A stretch of DNA of 35,499 nucleotides, taken from Kiritimatiellia bacterium (GTDB taxonomy: Bacteria; Verrucomicrobiota; Kiritimatiellia; JAQICX01). A program made the position numbers and the translations under genes. This document shows positions 1-8,351 of the stretch, in pieces; position 1 is the stretch's first letter, and each line of letters opens with the position of its first letter. The notes beneath the pieces were generated by a model. That model did no database searches, had not been told where the DNA came from, and saw only the letters and a list, made by a program, of their open reading frames with translations. The DNA is taken from assembly GCA_027858345.1 (NCBI GenBank), contig JAQICX010000243.1:1-35499 (forward strand), written 5' to 3'.

Positions 1-221
1 AAGCTCTCTGGTCTAAAATCACTATCATTCTTAACCAAATCCATTTCAACCCACTGGTATTTTGAATATTTTTGTGTATAATCTAACTTGCGAAATGGTA
101 TAGGGTAAATTCTAATCCACTCGCCATTTTCTTTGACTCCAGCGGTGCATACCAATTCATCATATTTTGTAGATACTGTCGGGTATGTTTTAACGGTTAT
201 TAGAACTTTTGTTTTAGCCAT
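1..221 (-). CDS. Partial CDS: partner protein of the DUF488 gene (runs off left edge)
   Basis: This is the first ~73 codons of a gene on the minus strand, absent from the ORF track because it is cut by the window edge. It begins MAKTKVLITVKTYPTVSTKY and continues with VCTAGVKENGEWIRIYPIPF. Its ATG shares one base with the stop of the upstream DUF488 gene (TGATG), so translation is probably coupled. I recall proteins with this start next to DUF488 proteins in other genomes, but no function is known to me. The VCTAGV...WIRIYP pattern looks like a compact beta-rich domain. The C-terminal part is not visible. The open frame, the coupling and the coherent peptide make the gene itself convincing; its role is unknown. 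Confidence 0.75.
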   Translation of the reverse strand, partial: MAKTKVLITVKTYPTVSTKYDELVCTAGVKENGEWIRIYPIPFRKLDYTQKYSKYQWVEMDLVKNDSDFRPES

Positions 222-1108
222 CAGATATGCCTTAATTTATAATTAAACCTCTGCAATTTGGATATTGATTCAGCCAAGTGTTTTCTATGACATTGATTTA
301 TATTTGCCTCAAAACAAGTAAGAGCAATACGTTTTTCTTTTTTCAACAAACTCAATATCTCATTCTGTTCTTCACTTGCTTCAACAAGAACCGTCTGCTT
401 ATATTCATCAAAAAGTTTGTCGTAATCAGCCTGAGAGTTTAATGCACGTCTTTTGTCGGCATTAATACCCACTTCAGGAATATGTATAAATTTAATACCA
501 ACACCATTGCATGCTTTACTCAGTTGCGACTTGCTGAATCCATATTTCATACTGAATGAGTTTTTTCTCACATCACAGAGCAGTTTAATATCGTTCGCTA
601 AGAGCCTATTAATACAGCTTTCTAAAGATATACCTTCATATCCTATTGTAAACAATACGGTCTCACTACCAACTGTTTTTTGTTCTTCTACCTGCTTGAG
701 TTCTTCCTCGCTTAATAATTTTTTTGCAATAGTGCTGTTTATCGCATAGTATGGATATTTGTTATATGTAAATCTTATCAACTCATCTGTGCTTAATGAA
801 CCATATTGACTTTTTATATATTCAATGATGGATCTATCTTTTTCCTTGAGAGTGTTCAGGTAATCCTCATCTCCAATATATTTCCAACTTGTTTCGGTTT
901 CTGATACCAAGTTGTATTTCATTAAAGTGCATAAATCAGCATTAGCCTGGAAAGAAAAACAACCATATTTATAAGGCACAAAGTCATATGACTTTTTATT
1001 CTGATAGGTCGTCACAAGAAACAGTAGCTTCTGCAAAGTCAGCTTATCCAACTCTCCAGAAAACATCTGCAAAAGTGCCATTAATATTTTTCTACGGTAA
1101 TACATCAT
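221..1108 (-). CDS. DUF488 protein with N-terminal Panacea/SocA-like region
   Basis: 295 aa. The C-terminal half is a DUF488 domain: VLFTIGYEGISLESCINRLL, then LLCDVRKNSFSMKYGFSK, and the family signature CFEANINQCHR near residues 265-275, which holds the conserved Cys and Cys-His-Arg. The N-terminal ~130 residues (LTLQKLLFLVTTYQ...YKYGCFSFQA...LMKYNLV) resemble the Panacea/SocA (DUF4065) antitoxin-like fold, where LQKLLF and a YGPF-like turn are typical; this assignment is weaker. DUF488 proteins have no established biochemical activity that I can cite. The gene ends a minus-strand defence island, and its stop overlaps the ATG of the next gene. The ATG at 1108 is followed closely by a second one (MMYYRRK) and there is no strong Shine-Dalgarno, so the exact start is uncertain. 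The 341-bp gap upstream suggests its own promoter. Confidence 0.8.
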   Translation of the reverse strand: MMYYRRKILMALLQMFSGELDKLTLQKLLFLVTTYQNKKSYDFVPYKYGCFSFQANADLCTLMKYNLVSETETSWKYIGDEDYLNTLKEKDRSIIEYIKSQYGSLSTDELIRFTYNKYPYYAINSTIAKKLLSEEELKQVEEQKTVGSETVLFTIGYEGISLESCINRLLANDIKLLCDVRKNSFSMKYGFSKSQLSKACNGVGIKFIHIPEVGINADKRRALNSQADYDKLFDEYKQTVLVEASEEQNEILSLLKKEKRIALTCFEANINQCHRKHLAESISKLQRFNYKLRHI

Positions 1109-1449
1109 TTTAACTTCAAATTATAATTTAACTTATTTTATCTCTTTATTTAGATTTAGATTATCAACTTATTATTAAAAAATCAATACTAATCATCAAT
1201 ATTACTATCTGATTTAAACCTACGTACTGTCTCTTCCGACATTTCTCTCCAGAACAAAACAACAATTTCTTGTTTCATTAATTTTCAACAACTTACTAAT
1301 CTGTGACTGATAAAAGGGCTATCAATCAAAACCCAATCAAGAAAAAACTAAAGCCACATCTGTCTGGCAATAAACCACTTAACAATATACAAGCAAGGAA
1401 AACAGAGAACAAAGCAAAATTCAATCAAGAAATTTAATCTTTATTAGCA
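1109..1449. other. Intergenic gap, AT-rich, no gene seen
   Basis: 341 bp between the methyltransferase stop and the DUF488 start. I see no open frame worth calling and none of the GC-rich repeats found elsewhere. On the minus strand TTGATT, a 17-base spacer and TAATCT lie roughly 55-100 bp upstream of the DUF488 start and could serve as its promoter; this is a weak match. Confidence 0.5.
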
Positions 1450-2295
1450 CTAATAAATAGATATATTTGGTACTTTCAATTTAGGGGAGAAAAACATAAT
1501 TTCTTTTCCCTTTCTATTCTGTCCAATTGAATAACTTATATTAAATTCTCTATTTACAACCCCCGAATAAATATCCATAATTTCAGGTACATTGTCATAG
1601 CTTACAATCCAGTGACCACTTAATTGGCTAAGAATATCTGCAATTCTTACATGATCATCATGTTTATAAAAGTTTTTGTATAAACAGAATCCTTTTTCAT
1701 AATATGGAGGGTCTAAATAGATAATAGCATTTTTGAATTCATTTTTATTTTCCTGTAATAACGCAAGTGTATCTTGATTGTAAAGCTCGATTTTATCTTT
1801 ATATGTAGCTATTCTTTCAATTCTCTTTATAAGATTATTTTTATTAAATCGAGCATCAAGTTTATATTTACTTTTTTGTTCTTTACCACCTATGCAGCCT
1901 CCTGTTAAAATACCAGAACGATTACAACGATTTAAGAAAAAAGCAGAAAACCCTCGTTCTAGTTCAGTGTAGTCACATAAATTTTTATAAATATCCTTCT
2001 GTTTGTTCCATTCTGAAATTGTTACAGGTGTATCATGCACTTTCTGAATAAATTCATCAGTCTCGGTTATAATACTTTTCCAAAAAGAAAAAATAGCTTG
2101 GTCAATATCATTGATATGAATTCTAGAAACATATCCACCAAGCAACAAACCTAGCGCAACACCAGCACCACCTGCATATGGTTCCACATATGGACTATTT
2201 AAACAATTGTTTTCTTCAATAACTTTAATTATAAAGTCAAGTATTTTAGCTTTTCCACCAGGGTATCTTAATGGTGACAATCTTTTTAGTTTCAT
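1450..2295 (-). CDS. DNA adenine methyltransferase, D12 class (N6-adenine)
   Basis: 281 aa, a normal length for the D12 class. The N-terminus LRYPGGKAKILDFI and PYVEPYAGGAGVALGLLL carry the AdoMet-binding GG motif (PYAGGAG, about residues 39-45). NDID follows near residues 62-65, and the catalytic DPPY is in IIYLDPPYYEKGF near residue 195. The enzyme should transfer a methyl group from AdoMet to N6 of adenine in a short DNA site. Its N-terminal motif differs from classical Dam (FVEPFVGAG), so GATC specificity cannot be assumed. It overlaps the upstream ATPase gene by 4 bp (ATGA) and is the third gene of a coupled trio, so it may mark self DNA for the ATPase/ParB-like pair. Whether the DpnI homologue 26 kb away conflicts with it depends on that specificity. 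Confidence 0.9.
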   Translation of the reverse strand: MKLKRLSPLRYPGGKAKILDFIIKVIEENNCLNSPYVEPYAGGAGVALGLLLGGYVSRIHINDIDQAIFSFWKSIITETDEFIQKVHDTPVTISEWNKQKDIYKNLCDYTELERGFSAFFLNRCNRSGILTGGCIGGKEQKSKYKLDARFNKNNLIKRIERIATYKDKIELYNQDTLALLQENKNEFKNAIIYLDPPYYEKGFCLYKNFYKHDDHVRIADILSQLSGHWIVSYDNVPEIMDIYSGVVNREFNISYSIGQNRKGKEIMFFSPKLKVPNISIY

Positions 2296-3914
2296 TTTAC
2301 CACCTTTTGCTCAATAATCGGCAAGCTATTTTTTCTAGCAAGTTTGTTAAAAGTATCTATAAATTCGTTTCTAAAATCTTCAACCTGTTTGTTGTTTGCA
2401 TTCTTCCAGTAATTGAACATTCTAAATTGTTCTATTGTTTTTTTTTGGTCATGAAACCAATGACTATATCTATGACGTTCTGTAGCATCTCTGCTATACT
2501 TTTCTGAATGAGGTCCATTATCAATCAAAAAATATTTTTTTGTCATTCCTTTTTGCTCAAGTCCATCGACGTCCCAAAATTCACAATTAGCATTGTTTAG
2601 GTAATCAAACAAGACTTTTTCAGGACGTTGTGTGCCAATTAATGCAATAACGTTATTTTGGCTCACAAATTTGGGGTTATTTTTTTTGACATCTCCGTCT
2701 ACAACAAATAATACAGTTGAAAAATAAGCAGAATCTTCTTTTAAAAGTTTTGCTAAATCACCACATCCAAAATTTGCATTAACAAATTTTAATTTACCGG
2801 AATAGCCAAATATTAGTTTCTTAAAAAACCAACGGGTGTCATCATCTTCACTATAAACTAATATTTTAGATTTATTTTTATCATCTTGTGATAAGGTTAG
2901 TGCTAGGTTATTTCTAATGAGCTCAAACGGAGGATTATGATATATTTTTAAGTCAATGTTGGCATTAGAAATGAATATTAATTTATAATCTTGTGAAAAT
3001 CTAACATTGTTGTCGTATTTATCTGCAATGTATTCTAAAATTGATAAGCTATGAGAGGTAAATATAATCTGTAAATCATCTTGTTTTGCCTCATGAAATA
3101 GAAATTTAATTAGTTTTTGCTGAGCAATAGGATGTAAGGTTGCGTCTAATTCATCAATAATCAATAATCCTCCTTCCCAGTTTTCAACTTGAGAATGTAA
3201 TCTTCTAAAAGATAGTAATGATAATAAAATCTGTCCCAAATTATCTTGCCCTGCAGAGTTACATAAAGCATCATATTTATTGGTACTAATCCCTGTGAAG
3301 TTTGATTTGACCTCTTTTGTTTTCATATTAGAAATATCAATAATGTCATCTGGTATCGATAAAATTGTTTTATAATTTTCAGCAAACCATGTCTTTTCTT
3401 CTTCAGTTAACTCTAAACTGTCGTTTTCAAGAGTATTACTAGTTTCTCCAAGCGGATATAAGCGACTAAGACCAAGATACATAACAGGTAAGGTGTATTT
3501 TGCTGCTGTCCTTTTAGGTTTGCCTTTGTCATCATAAATGATATTTTGTTCTGAATCTCTTTGTTCGCGGTCGGGAATAATTCTAAATCGTTTGCCATTG
3601 CTTTGCCATGTTGAACGAAAGGTAGCGTGATCAGAAATTGTATCAAAACTATCAGGCAAACAAAAGTTAACCATACCTTTATGCTCTCCTGTTTTATCAA
3701 ATCCTGGCGAACCCTTAAAAATCTCAGAGAATTCAGTTCTGTACTGCTTGCCGAATATATTTTCTTGTTTGTATTCAACCATATTACCAAGGATTCCTAA
3801 TAACGTTGATTTTCCAACTGCATTATGTCCTGCAATTACCGTAATCCGTTTTCCAATTTCAAATTTTACATCCTTAAACAGTCTGAACTTTTCAATATAT
3901 AAGCTATGTATCAT
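2292..3914 (-). CDS. AAA/ABC-type ATPase with TOPRIM-like C-terminus (OLD-like)
   Basis: 540 aa. The Walker A motif GHNAVGKST is at residues 29-37, a signature-like SAGQDNLGQ near 220-228, Walker B LLIIDELDATLHP near 250-262 and a TSHS switch histidine near 286-289. This is the SMC/ABC-type ATPase layout of OLD-family proteins. After residue 348, ILVYSEDDDTRWFF and later VLFVVDGDVKK supply the acidic residue (E356) and DxD (D406, D408) expected of a TOPRIM fold, so it may be a nucleolytic OLD-like protein. No canonical OLD C-terminal helicase partner (GajB) is adjacent. It overlaps the ParB-like gene upstream and the adenine methylase downstream by ATGA, so all three are probably made together. 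The TOPRIM call rests on motif spacing and should be verified by structure prediction. Confidence 0.85.
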   Translation of the reverse strand: MIHSLYIEKFRLFKDVKFEIGKRITVIAGHNAVGKSTLLGILGNMVEYKQENIFGKQYRTEFSEIFKGSPGFDKTGEHKGMVNFCLPDSFDTISDHATFRSTWQSNGKRFRIIPDREQRDSEQNIIYDDKGKPKRTAAKYTLPVMYLGLSRLYPLGETSNTLENDSLELTEEEKTWFAENYKTILSIPDDIIDISNMKTKEVKSNFTGISTNKYDALCNSAGQDNLGQILLSLLSFRRLHSQVENWEGGLLIIDELDATLHPIAQQKLIKFLFHEAKQDDLQIIFTSHSLSILEYIADKYDNNVRFSQDYKLIFISNANIDLKIYHNPPFELIRNNLALTLSQDDKNKSKILVYSEDDDTRWFFKKLIFGYSGKLKFVNANFGCGDLAKLLKEDSAYFSTVLFVVDGDVKKNNPKFVSQNNVIALIGTQRPEKVLFDYLNNANCEFWDVDGLEQKGMTKKYFLIDNGPHSEKYSRDATERHRYSHWFHDQKKTIEQFRMFNYWKNANNKQVEDFRNEFIDTFNKLARKNSLPIIEQKVVK

Positions 3915-5194
3915 GAGATATCCTTTCCAAAATAGAATTCAATTATTTCGCCAACCATTATAGAACAACTTAAGATATCGTCATTAGAAACAACAATATT
4001 GCCATGTGCCATTTTCCCAAGTATACCTTCAAACCTATTAGTTTTGTTCAGCCAGTGCTCCGACAAAGCCAACGAATTAATCTGTGCTTTTGGTGCGTCA
4101 ATATCACGACATGCTAATTTAATAAAATCTTTATATATAGAATCTGAGCCTGCTAACTCTGTCATAATCTGTCTTGCTGCAACTTCCAACAATAACCTTA
4201 AAGACATTCCAACAATCATCAACGTAGAGTTGTCAGAGTCCCCTTTTTTATATATAGAATCAATTGTACAATACAAATCATTAACTCTCCCTGTCTTTAA
4301 TTTTAGTGTTCGTCCAAAAAGAGTTGCAGTAGACTTTGTTCGCTGTGTCTTTCTTGGAGTGGGCGTCGTTGTTTTATTAGTATTGCATAAGTTTACTTGG
4401 TGAGTGGCTTTAGCAGGATTGAATCTTTGAAGTTTAGCAGCTAGTTCTGGGTGATTAGCTATTATTGTTTTTTTTAATTGTCCTCTGTTCTCGCCACGTG
4501 TTGATATTTTCTTTTTGTTAACTACTTCAACAATAGTATGTAACAACTCTTGTTCAAATACTTTGTCATAATTTGAAATAACATTCTTGTTTTTATCAAC
4601 AGAAAAACCAATATCATTCAAGTTTTTTTCAGTTAGAACTTCAGTTTTAACAAACCCCTTGGTCATTTGTGGATTCGAGCTTATTAATCCAGTCTGTTCC
4701 TCAAATTTAATAAACAGGCTTGGGGCAAACCCTCTATGATTTAACAAAAAATAATCTCGTTCCAATGCGTTCCAACTGCCATTAGAGCTATGCTTTCGTT
4801 CTATATTTGTTAACGCAGTTTCTTTGTCACAAACATTACAAGGTATTTTGGTCAGTTGCTTTAACTCTTTTGGTTCATCATCAAAAAATAGTCCACCCTC
4901 AAGTTTTGAATATAATTCTCTGTTTTGTATGTACTTCAAAACGGAAATTCTTCTGTTGCCATCAAAAACAACCATTTCCCCATTGACTCTTACAACCGTT
5001 GGCAACTCACTGAAATCATAATGAGAGCCCATTTCTTTAATCAGATCATTTAACATCCACTTCGTATTATCATCATTTACAGCTCTTGAAATAACATCGA
5101 AATCGGTTAAATCTGTATCAACTGGATCTCGAGGATTCTCTGTCCACAGACTCAAATCTGATATATTAATTTCTTCTATTTCTTGCTTTCTCAT
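3911..5194 (-). CDS. ParB/Srx-like nuclease-domain protein, first gene of the trio
   Basis: 427 aa. The N-terminal region has the ParB/Sulfiredoxin-like order: INISDLSLWTENPRDP, then TVVRVNGEMVVFDGNRRISV with the DGNRR motif near residues 75-79, followed by IPCNVCDKE. In related proteins DGxRR binds nucleotide (CTP in ParB) or forms a nuclease site. The middle (ERKHSSNGSWNALERDYFLL) resembles the helical region after ParB domains. The C-terminal part (LRLLLEVAARQIM...GKMAHGN) is helical and HEPN-like in appearance, but I see no clear catalytic motif. The gene starts 17 bp after hsdS and overlaps the ATPase gene by ATGA. It is not a chromosome-partition ParB, since no parA and no typical helix-turn-helix were recognised. 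A role in target recognition or cleavage for the trio is inference. Confidence 0.75.
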   Translation of the reverse strand: MRKQEIEEINISDLSLWTENPRDPVDTDLTDFDVISRAVNDDNTKWMLNDLIKEMGSHYDFSELPTVVRVNGEMVVFDGNRRISVLKYIQNRELYSKLEGGLFFDDEPKELKQLTKIPCNVCDKETALTNIERKHSSNGSWNALERDYFLLNHRGFAPSLFIKFEEQTGLISSNPQMTKGFVKTEVLTEKNLNDIGFSVDKNKNVISNYDKVFEQELLHTIVEVVNKKKISTRGENRGQLKKTIIANHPELAAKLQRFNPAKATHQVNLCNTNKTTTPTPRKTQRTKSTATLFGRTLKLKTGRVNDLYCTIDSIYKKGDSDNSTLMIVGMSLRLLLEVAARQIMTELAGSDSIYKDFIKLACRDIDAPKAQINSLALSEHWLNKTNRFEGILGKMAHGNIVVSNDDILSCSIMVGEIIEFYFGKDIS

Positions 5195-5211
5195 GATTTT
5201 AACCTATTGCC

Positions 5212-6501
5212 TCACAACTCCCCGTTAAATGCTTTTTGTAAGATGCTCTTTTTTAACTCTTCAAGACTATCAAATTTTTGCTGATAAATCAATTCCAATT
5301 TTTTGCACTCTGTTCCTAAAGCATCAAGTTCTGTTACTATTCGTTTTTGCTCTAAAAGAGGTGGAAGGGCTATTTTATAGTTGCGCATAGATTTTAATGA
5401 AAAGTTTTTTATTGTTGCACCAGTTGATGCTTTAACCATGTTTTCAAAGAAAATAGGGCTTTGTACAAGATACTTGATATACTTTTTTTCAATGTTATCA
5501 TAAAAATTAATATAACAAGCACTTTTTCCTAGAATAATTGGTTCGTTATTATAAAATGCAACATTGCCTAGTGTTCCATTGATAGAGATAAGAACCGTGT
5601 TATTCATTAACTGTTTACAATGTTTTTTGTATTCTATTTCATTTACGCGTTTTGTGTTTTCCTTGATTTCAATTACTCCATCATTAAGATTATTTCCATT
5701 AATAAAAAAGTAATTTCCAGAAGAATCATATTTAGGAGTTCCATGCAAACCATCACCAATCTTACTTGATAACTCTTCAAAAGTTTTTTCTTTCCATCCC
5801 TTCGATTGGCTCAGGGTATCATCTCCAGTCTCAATTTTGGTGGCTGAGCTTGTCGAAGGGTCAAAGATGCTTTGCAGCTTTGATTGAAATAGTTCTTTGG
5901 CATTCTGTAAATTTTTTTCGGTAATATTTCGACTTCGCTCAATAACCGAAAAGGCTTCATCTAAAATAGATACTATGCGTTTTTGCTCAGGGAGTGGGGG
6001 AATTATAATATTTTGGGTTGCTAAATATTCAACAGGTATTCTCTTGTGACCAACAGCCCCTGTCATTTTCCTCTTTCCATCTGTTCTAATATAATCCCGT
6101 GATAAAAAATGATATATATATTCTGACATCACTTGTTCCGTTGGTCGAAAAACCATGTATTCACTGGAACCAAACCCAACTCCATTTTTTAGATTCTTGG
6201 CAATGCCTAATTTCCCATTTTCAAAACAAGGGGTAATCTTTGCAAGTAAAACATCGTTGTTCTCAAAATAAACATAGCCTTTATACACATCACTTAATGT
6301 TCTTGTTTGGTGTGCTTTAATATAGTGATTAAAAACTTGTAAGTCTGTCATAGGAAAGAATGACACTAAATCATTATCTTTTAATTTCTTTTTTACTTGT
6401 CCTTTCGAGGGCTTTATTTCACAAACATCCCCCAGATTTTTGATTTTCCATCCTTTTGGCAGGCTTGGTACATCGGTTTTTATATTTTCTATATTATTCA
6501 T
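5212..6501 (-). CDS. hsdS: Type I restriction-modification specificity subunit HsdS
   Basis: 429 aa, the usual length for a two-target-domain HsdS. Each half starts with a PKGWKIKNLGDVCEI or SKGWKEKTFEELSSK motif, contains a variable target-recognition region and ends with a conserved helix (PPLPEQKRIVSILDEAF near residues 182-198; PPLLEQKRIVTELDALG near 380-396). HsdS sets the bipartite recognition site of the HsdM/HsdS methyltransferase. Unusually, the central spacer carries in-frame copies of the island's short repeat: VIERSRN (around 5935-5950) and the segment encoding DPSTSSATK (around 5850-5866). The length and sequence of that spacer set the distance between half-sites in type I enzymes. 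hsdM lies 3 kb upstream, separated by five accessory genes, and the ParB-like gene follows after 17 bp. Confidence 0.95.
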   Translation of the reverse strand: MNNIENIKTDVPSLPKGWKIKNLGDVCEIKPSKGQVKKKLKDNDLVSFFPMTDLQVFNHYIKAHQTRTLSDVYKGYVYFENNDVLLAKITPCFENGKLGIAKNLKNGVGFGSSEYMVFRPTEQVMSEYIYHFLSRDYIRTDGKRKMTGAVGHKRIPVEYLATQNIIIPPLPEQKRIVSILDEAFSVIERSRNITEKNLQNAKELFQSKLQSIFDPSTSSATKIETGDDTLSQSKGWKEKTFEELSSKIGDGLHGTPKYDSSGNYFFINGNNLNDGVIEIKENTKRVNEIEYKKHCKQLMNNTVLISINGTLGNVAFYNNEPIILGKSACYINFYDNIEKKYIKYLVQSPIFFENMVKASTGATIKNFSLKSMRNYKIALPPLLEQKRIVTELDALGTECKKLELIYQQKFDSLEELKKSILQKAFNGEL

Positions 6502-7044
6502 TATTCACTTTCTGTCCCAAAATTCTTTAACTTTCTTCTTCAATATTTTGTTCATTCGTTGTTGCAATTACTATGACTGTTTTAAAAGTAATTACCTTTT
6601 GTATTGTTAGTTTATCGAATTGTAGAAATGCTCGGAAATCAAAGATTCCTAACACAGTAGTTTTGGTAAGGAAATCTGTTTCCTTACCAAAAAGCTTTTT
6701 CCAACATAACTTAAACTGTTGCAACCTTTTACTACTCAAAATCCCGTAACGTGTTTTTTCTGTCCATCTTGCTAGGAGTAACAACTGCTCCCCGGCTATC
6801 CACGCTTTGCGGGATAGTCCCGGTATGCGTGACAGAGGGGATTCATTCCTCAATCGCTTGTGTTACAATACCCCTCCCACCTCGCACGCGAGGTGACCTC
6901 CCCTAATTTAGGGGAGGAGCTTTGGCGAACTAAATTAGTTTGCCAGAAAACGGTTAAATTGCAACTTCAAAGCTAGCTGGTGAAGAGTTTTTCGGCACCA
7001 CCCTTGTTCGTAGCAATAGCTGCTTCCCTAAAATAGGGGAGCTG
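6502..7044. repeat. MITE-like repeat block between hsdS and the Bro-N fragment
   Basis: No convincing gene. Bases 6780-6850 hold a reverse-oriented piece of the window-wide repeat (GGCTATCCACGCTTTGCGGG). Bases about 6880-7069 hold a fuller copy, starting TACCCCTCCCACCTCGC and ending GTGACTGAGGGGTA, so TACCCCTC and GAGGGGTA form inverted ends. Internal stem-forming segments include CCTCCCCTAATTTAGGGGAGG. The remaining ORF (6527-6853) mixes repeat with unknown sequence and is not called. The block follows directly on the truncated Bro-N gene, so the repeat may have caused the truncation. Confidence 0.7.
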
Positions 7045-7311
7045 TCACGCAAAGCGTGACTGAGGGGTATTCATTCCTGATTTTCTTTTGAAATTATCTT
7101 TCATTTTCAACTGCCCGATTTTTTCGGACACTTCACTACCTTCATCTTTCAGTTTCTTTTTTAAATCACTCCAATATTTCCTTGGGCGTGAATTTTCTGC
7201 TAAAATTGCTACAACATCAACAATTGAAAAATACCAAATTTCTTTTTCTTCATCCCAAAGAGTTCTTACCTTTTGCTTTTGAAATAACTGAATTTTGTTT
7301 TCTTTACTCAT
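7045..7311 (-). pseudogene. Truncated Bro-N family (phage antirepressor-like) gene
   Basis: 88 aa. IQLFQKQKVRTLWDEEKEIW, YFSIVDVVAILAEN and SRPRKYWSDLKKKLKDEG form the N-terminal half of a Bro-N domain, a DNA-binding module of phage antirepressors that also occurs as an accessory gene in restriction islands. Family members are usually well over 200 aa. Here the homology stops after KIGQLKMK and the frame runs out through MNTPQSRFA, which is encoded by the TATTCATTCCTG end of the adjacent repeat. Its ATG overlaps the stop of the DUF1016 gene (ATGA), so it was once part of the operon. It is probably non-functional or a short DNA-binding remnant. Confidence 0.75.
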
Positions 7312-8351
7312 ATTACCTCCTCGTTAAGTTGGGTTTCGATCATATTTCTTAGTTCTTCTTTGTTTGGCAGATAGAGTTGGTATTTATTGACAAAAAGCTG
7401 TGACGAAACATTGTGCATTGCATATTGAATAAGTAGTTCGTCCTTTTCTTTTGCCAAAACAATTCCTATTGGTGGATTATCACCTTCAGTATTTTCTTCG
7501 TTTTCAAAATAGCCCAAATACATATTCATTTGACCAACATCTTCATAGCCAGCCTCTTCCCGCTTTAAATCAATTAGCACAAAGCACTTTAAGATTCGAT
7601 GATAAAACACCAAGTCCACGGCATGTATTCTGTTCCCAATTGGAACACGATATTGTCTGGCAATAAATGCAAAGCCTTTACCTAACTCAAGTAAGAAATC
7701 TTTCAGATGATCAATTATTCTATCTTCTAGTTCTTTTTCTGTATATTGGTGCTTTTCTGGTATTTTTAAAAAATCTAGAATATAGGGTTCTCGTATAATA
7801 TCTTCAGGCTTTTGAATAACAGCCCCTTTTTGTGACAACTCTAAAATACCTTTCTTATCTTTTGATGCCGCCAATCGGAGATATAAAGAGGACTTTTTCT
7901 GTCGAATCAGTTCTGTTGTACTCCACTTTTCATTAATAGTTTGGTTCAGATAAAACCCTCGTTCTAGATCATCAGAAATTTTCAAAAGTTCAACAAAATG
8001 AGTCCAACTCAAAAGGTGCGGAAGCTCCGCACCTTTTGGAAAAACAAGATAAAACTGTCTCATACGCTTGACATTACTAAGACTAAAACCTTTGCCATGT
8101 TGCATTTTTAAGTCTTTAGATAGCCTGTTTAATAATCCCTTTCCATATTCAGCCCGCTCTTTGCCTTGTTGTTCAAACTCAACAATATATTTGCCAATTC
8201 GCCAATAAGTGCCAACCATTTGTGAATTCACTGCTGCAATAGCTTCTGATTGTCCAGCAGTATATATTTCCGAAATAGTTGATACTAAATTATTGTAACT
8301 TTCCAGATTACTTTGTGTTCTATTGACCATATCACTCATAACATCCCCCAT
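7308..8351 (-). CDS. PDDEXK nuclease-domain protein (DUF1016, YhcG-like)
   Basis: 347 aa, full length for the family. The N-terminal helical DUF1016 domain contains TYWRIGKYIVEFEQQG and GFSLSNVKRMRQFYLVFP. The C-terminal nuclease domain has RIHAVDLVFYHRILKCFVLIDLK, in which the D (VDLVFY) and the D-x-K of LIDLK match the PD-(D/E)xK fold, followed by GQMNMYLGYF. Such proteins accompany type I restriction operons; some act in recombination. The start is uncertain: M1, M5 and M8 are all possible, and the frame overlaps the RhuM/ORF6N gene by 16 bp. The segment coding FPKGAELPHLL contains a 12-bp perfect inverted repeat (AAAAGGTGCGGA, 3-base loop) that looks inserted in frame. Confidence 0.9.
   Translation of the reverse strand: MGDVMSDMVNRTQSNLESYNNLVSTISEIYTAGQSEAIAAVNSQMVGTYWRIGKYIVEFEQQGKERAEYGKGLLNRLSKDLKMQHGKGFSLSNVKRMRQFYLVFPKGAELPHLLSWTHFVELLKISDDLERGFYLNQTINEKWSTTELIRQKKSSLYLRLAASKDKKGILELSQKGAVIQKPEDIIREPYILDFLKIPEKHQYTEKELEDRIIDHLKDFLLELGKGFAFIARQYRVPIGNRIHAVDLVFYHRILKCFVLIDLKREEAGYEDVGQMNMYLGYFENEENTEGDNPPIGIVLAKEKDELLIQYAMHNVSSQLFVNKYQLYLPNKEELRNMIETQLNEEVI

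Noticed and set aside
3413-3790. 125-aa minus-strand ORF inside the ATPase gene
   Set aside because: Shadow frame of a well supported gene.
3911-5194. Chromosome or plasmid partition ParB with a nearby origin
   Set aside because: No parA, parS-like repeats or typical helix-turn-helix region; the context is a restriction island.
6527-6853. 108-aa ORF between hsdS and the Bro-N fragment
   Set aside because: The first 30 residues are repeat-derived and the rest shows no family pattern. It could hide part of a degraded gene, but nothing supports this.
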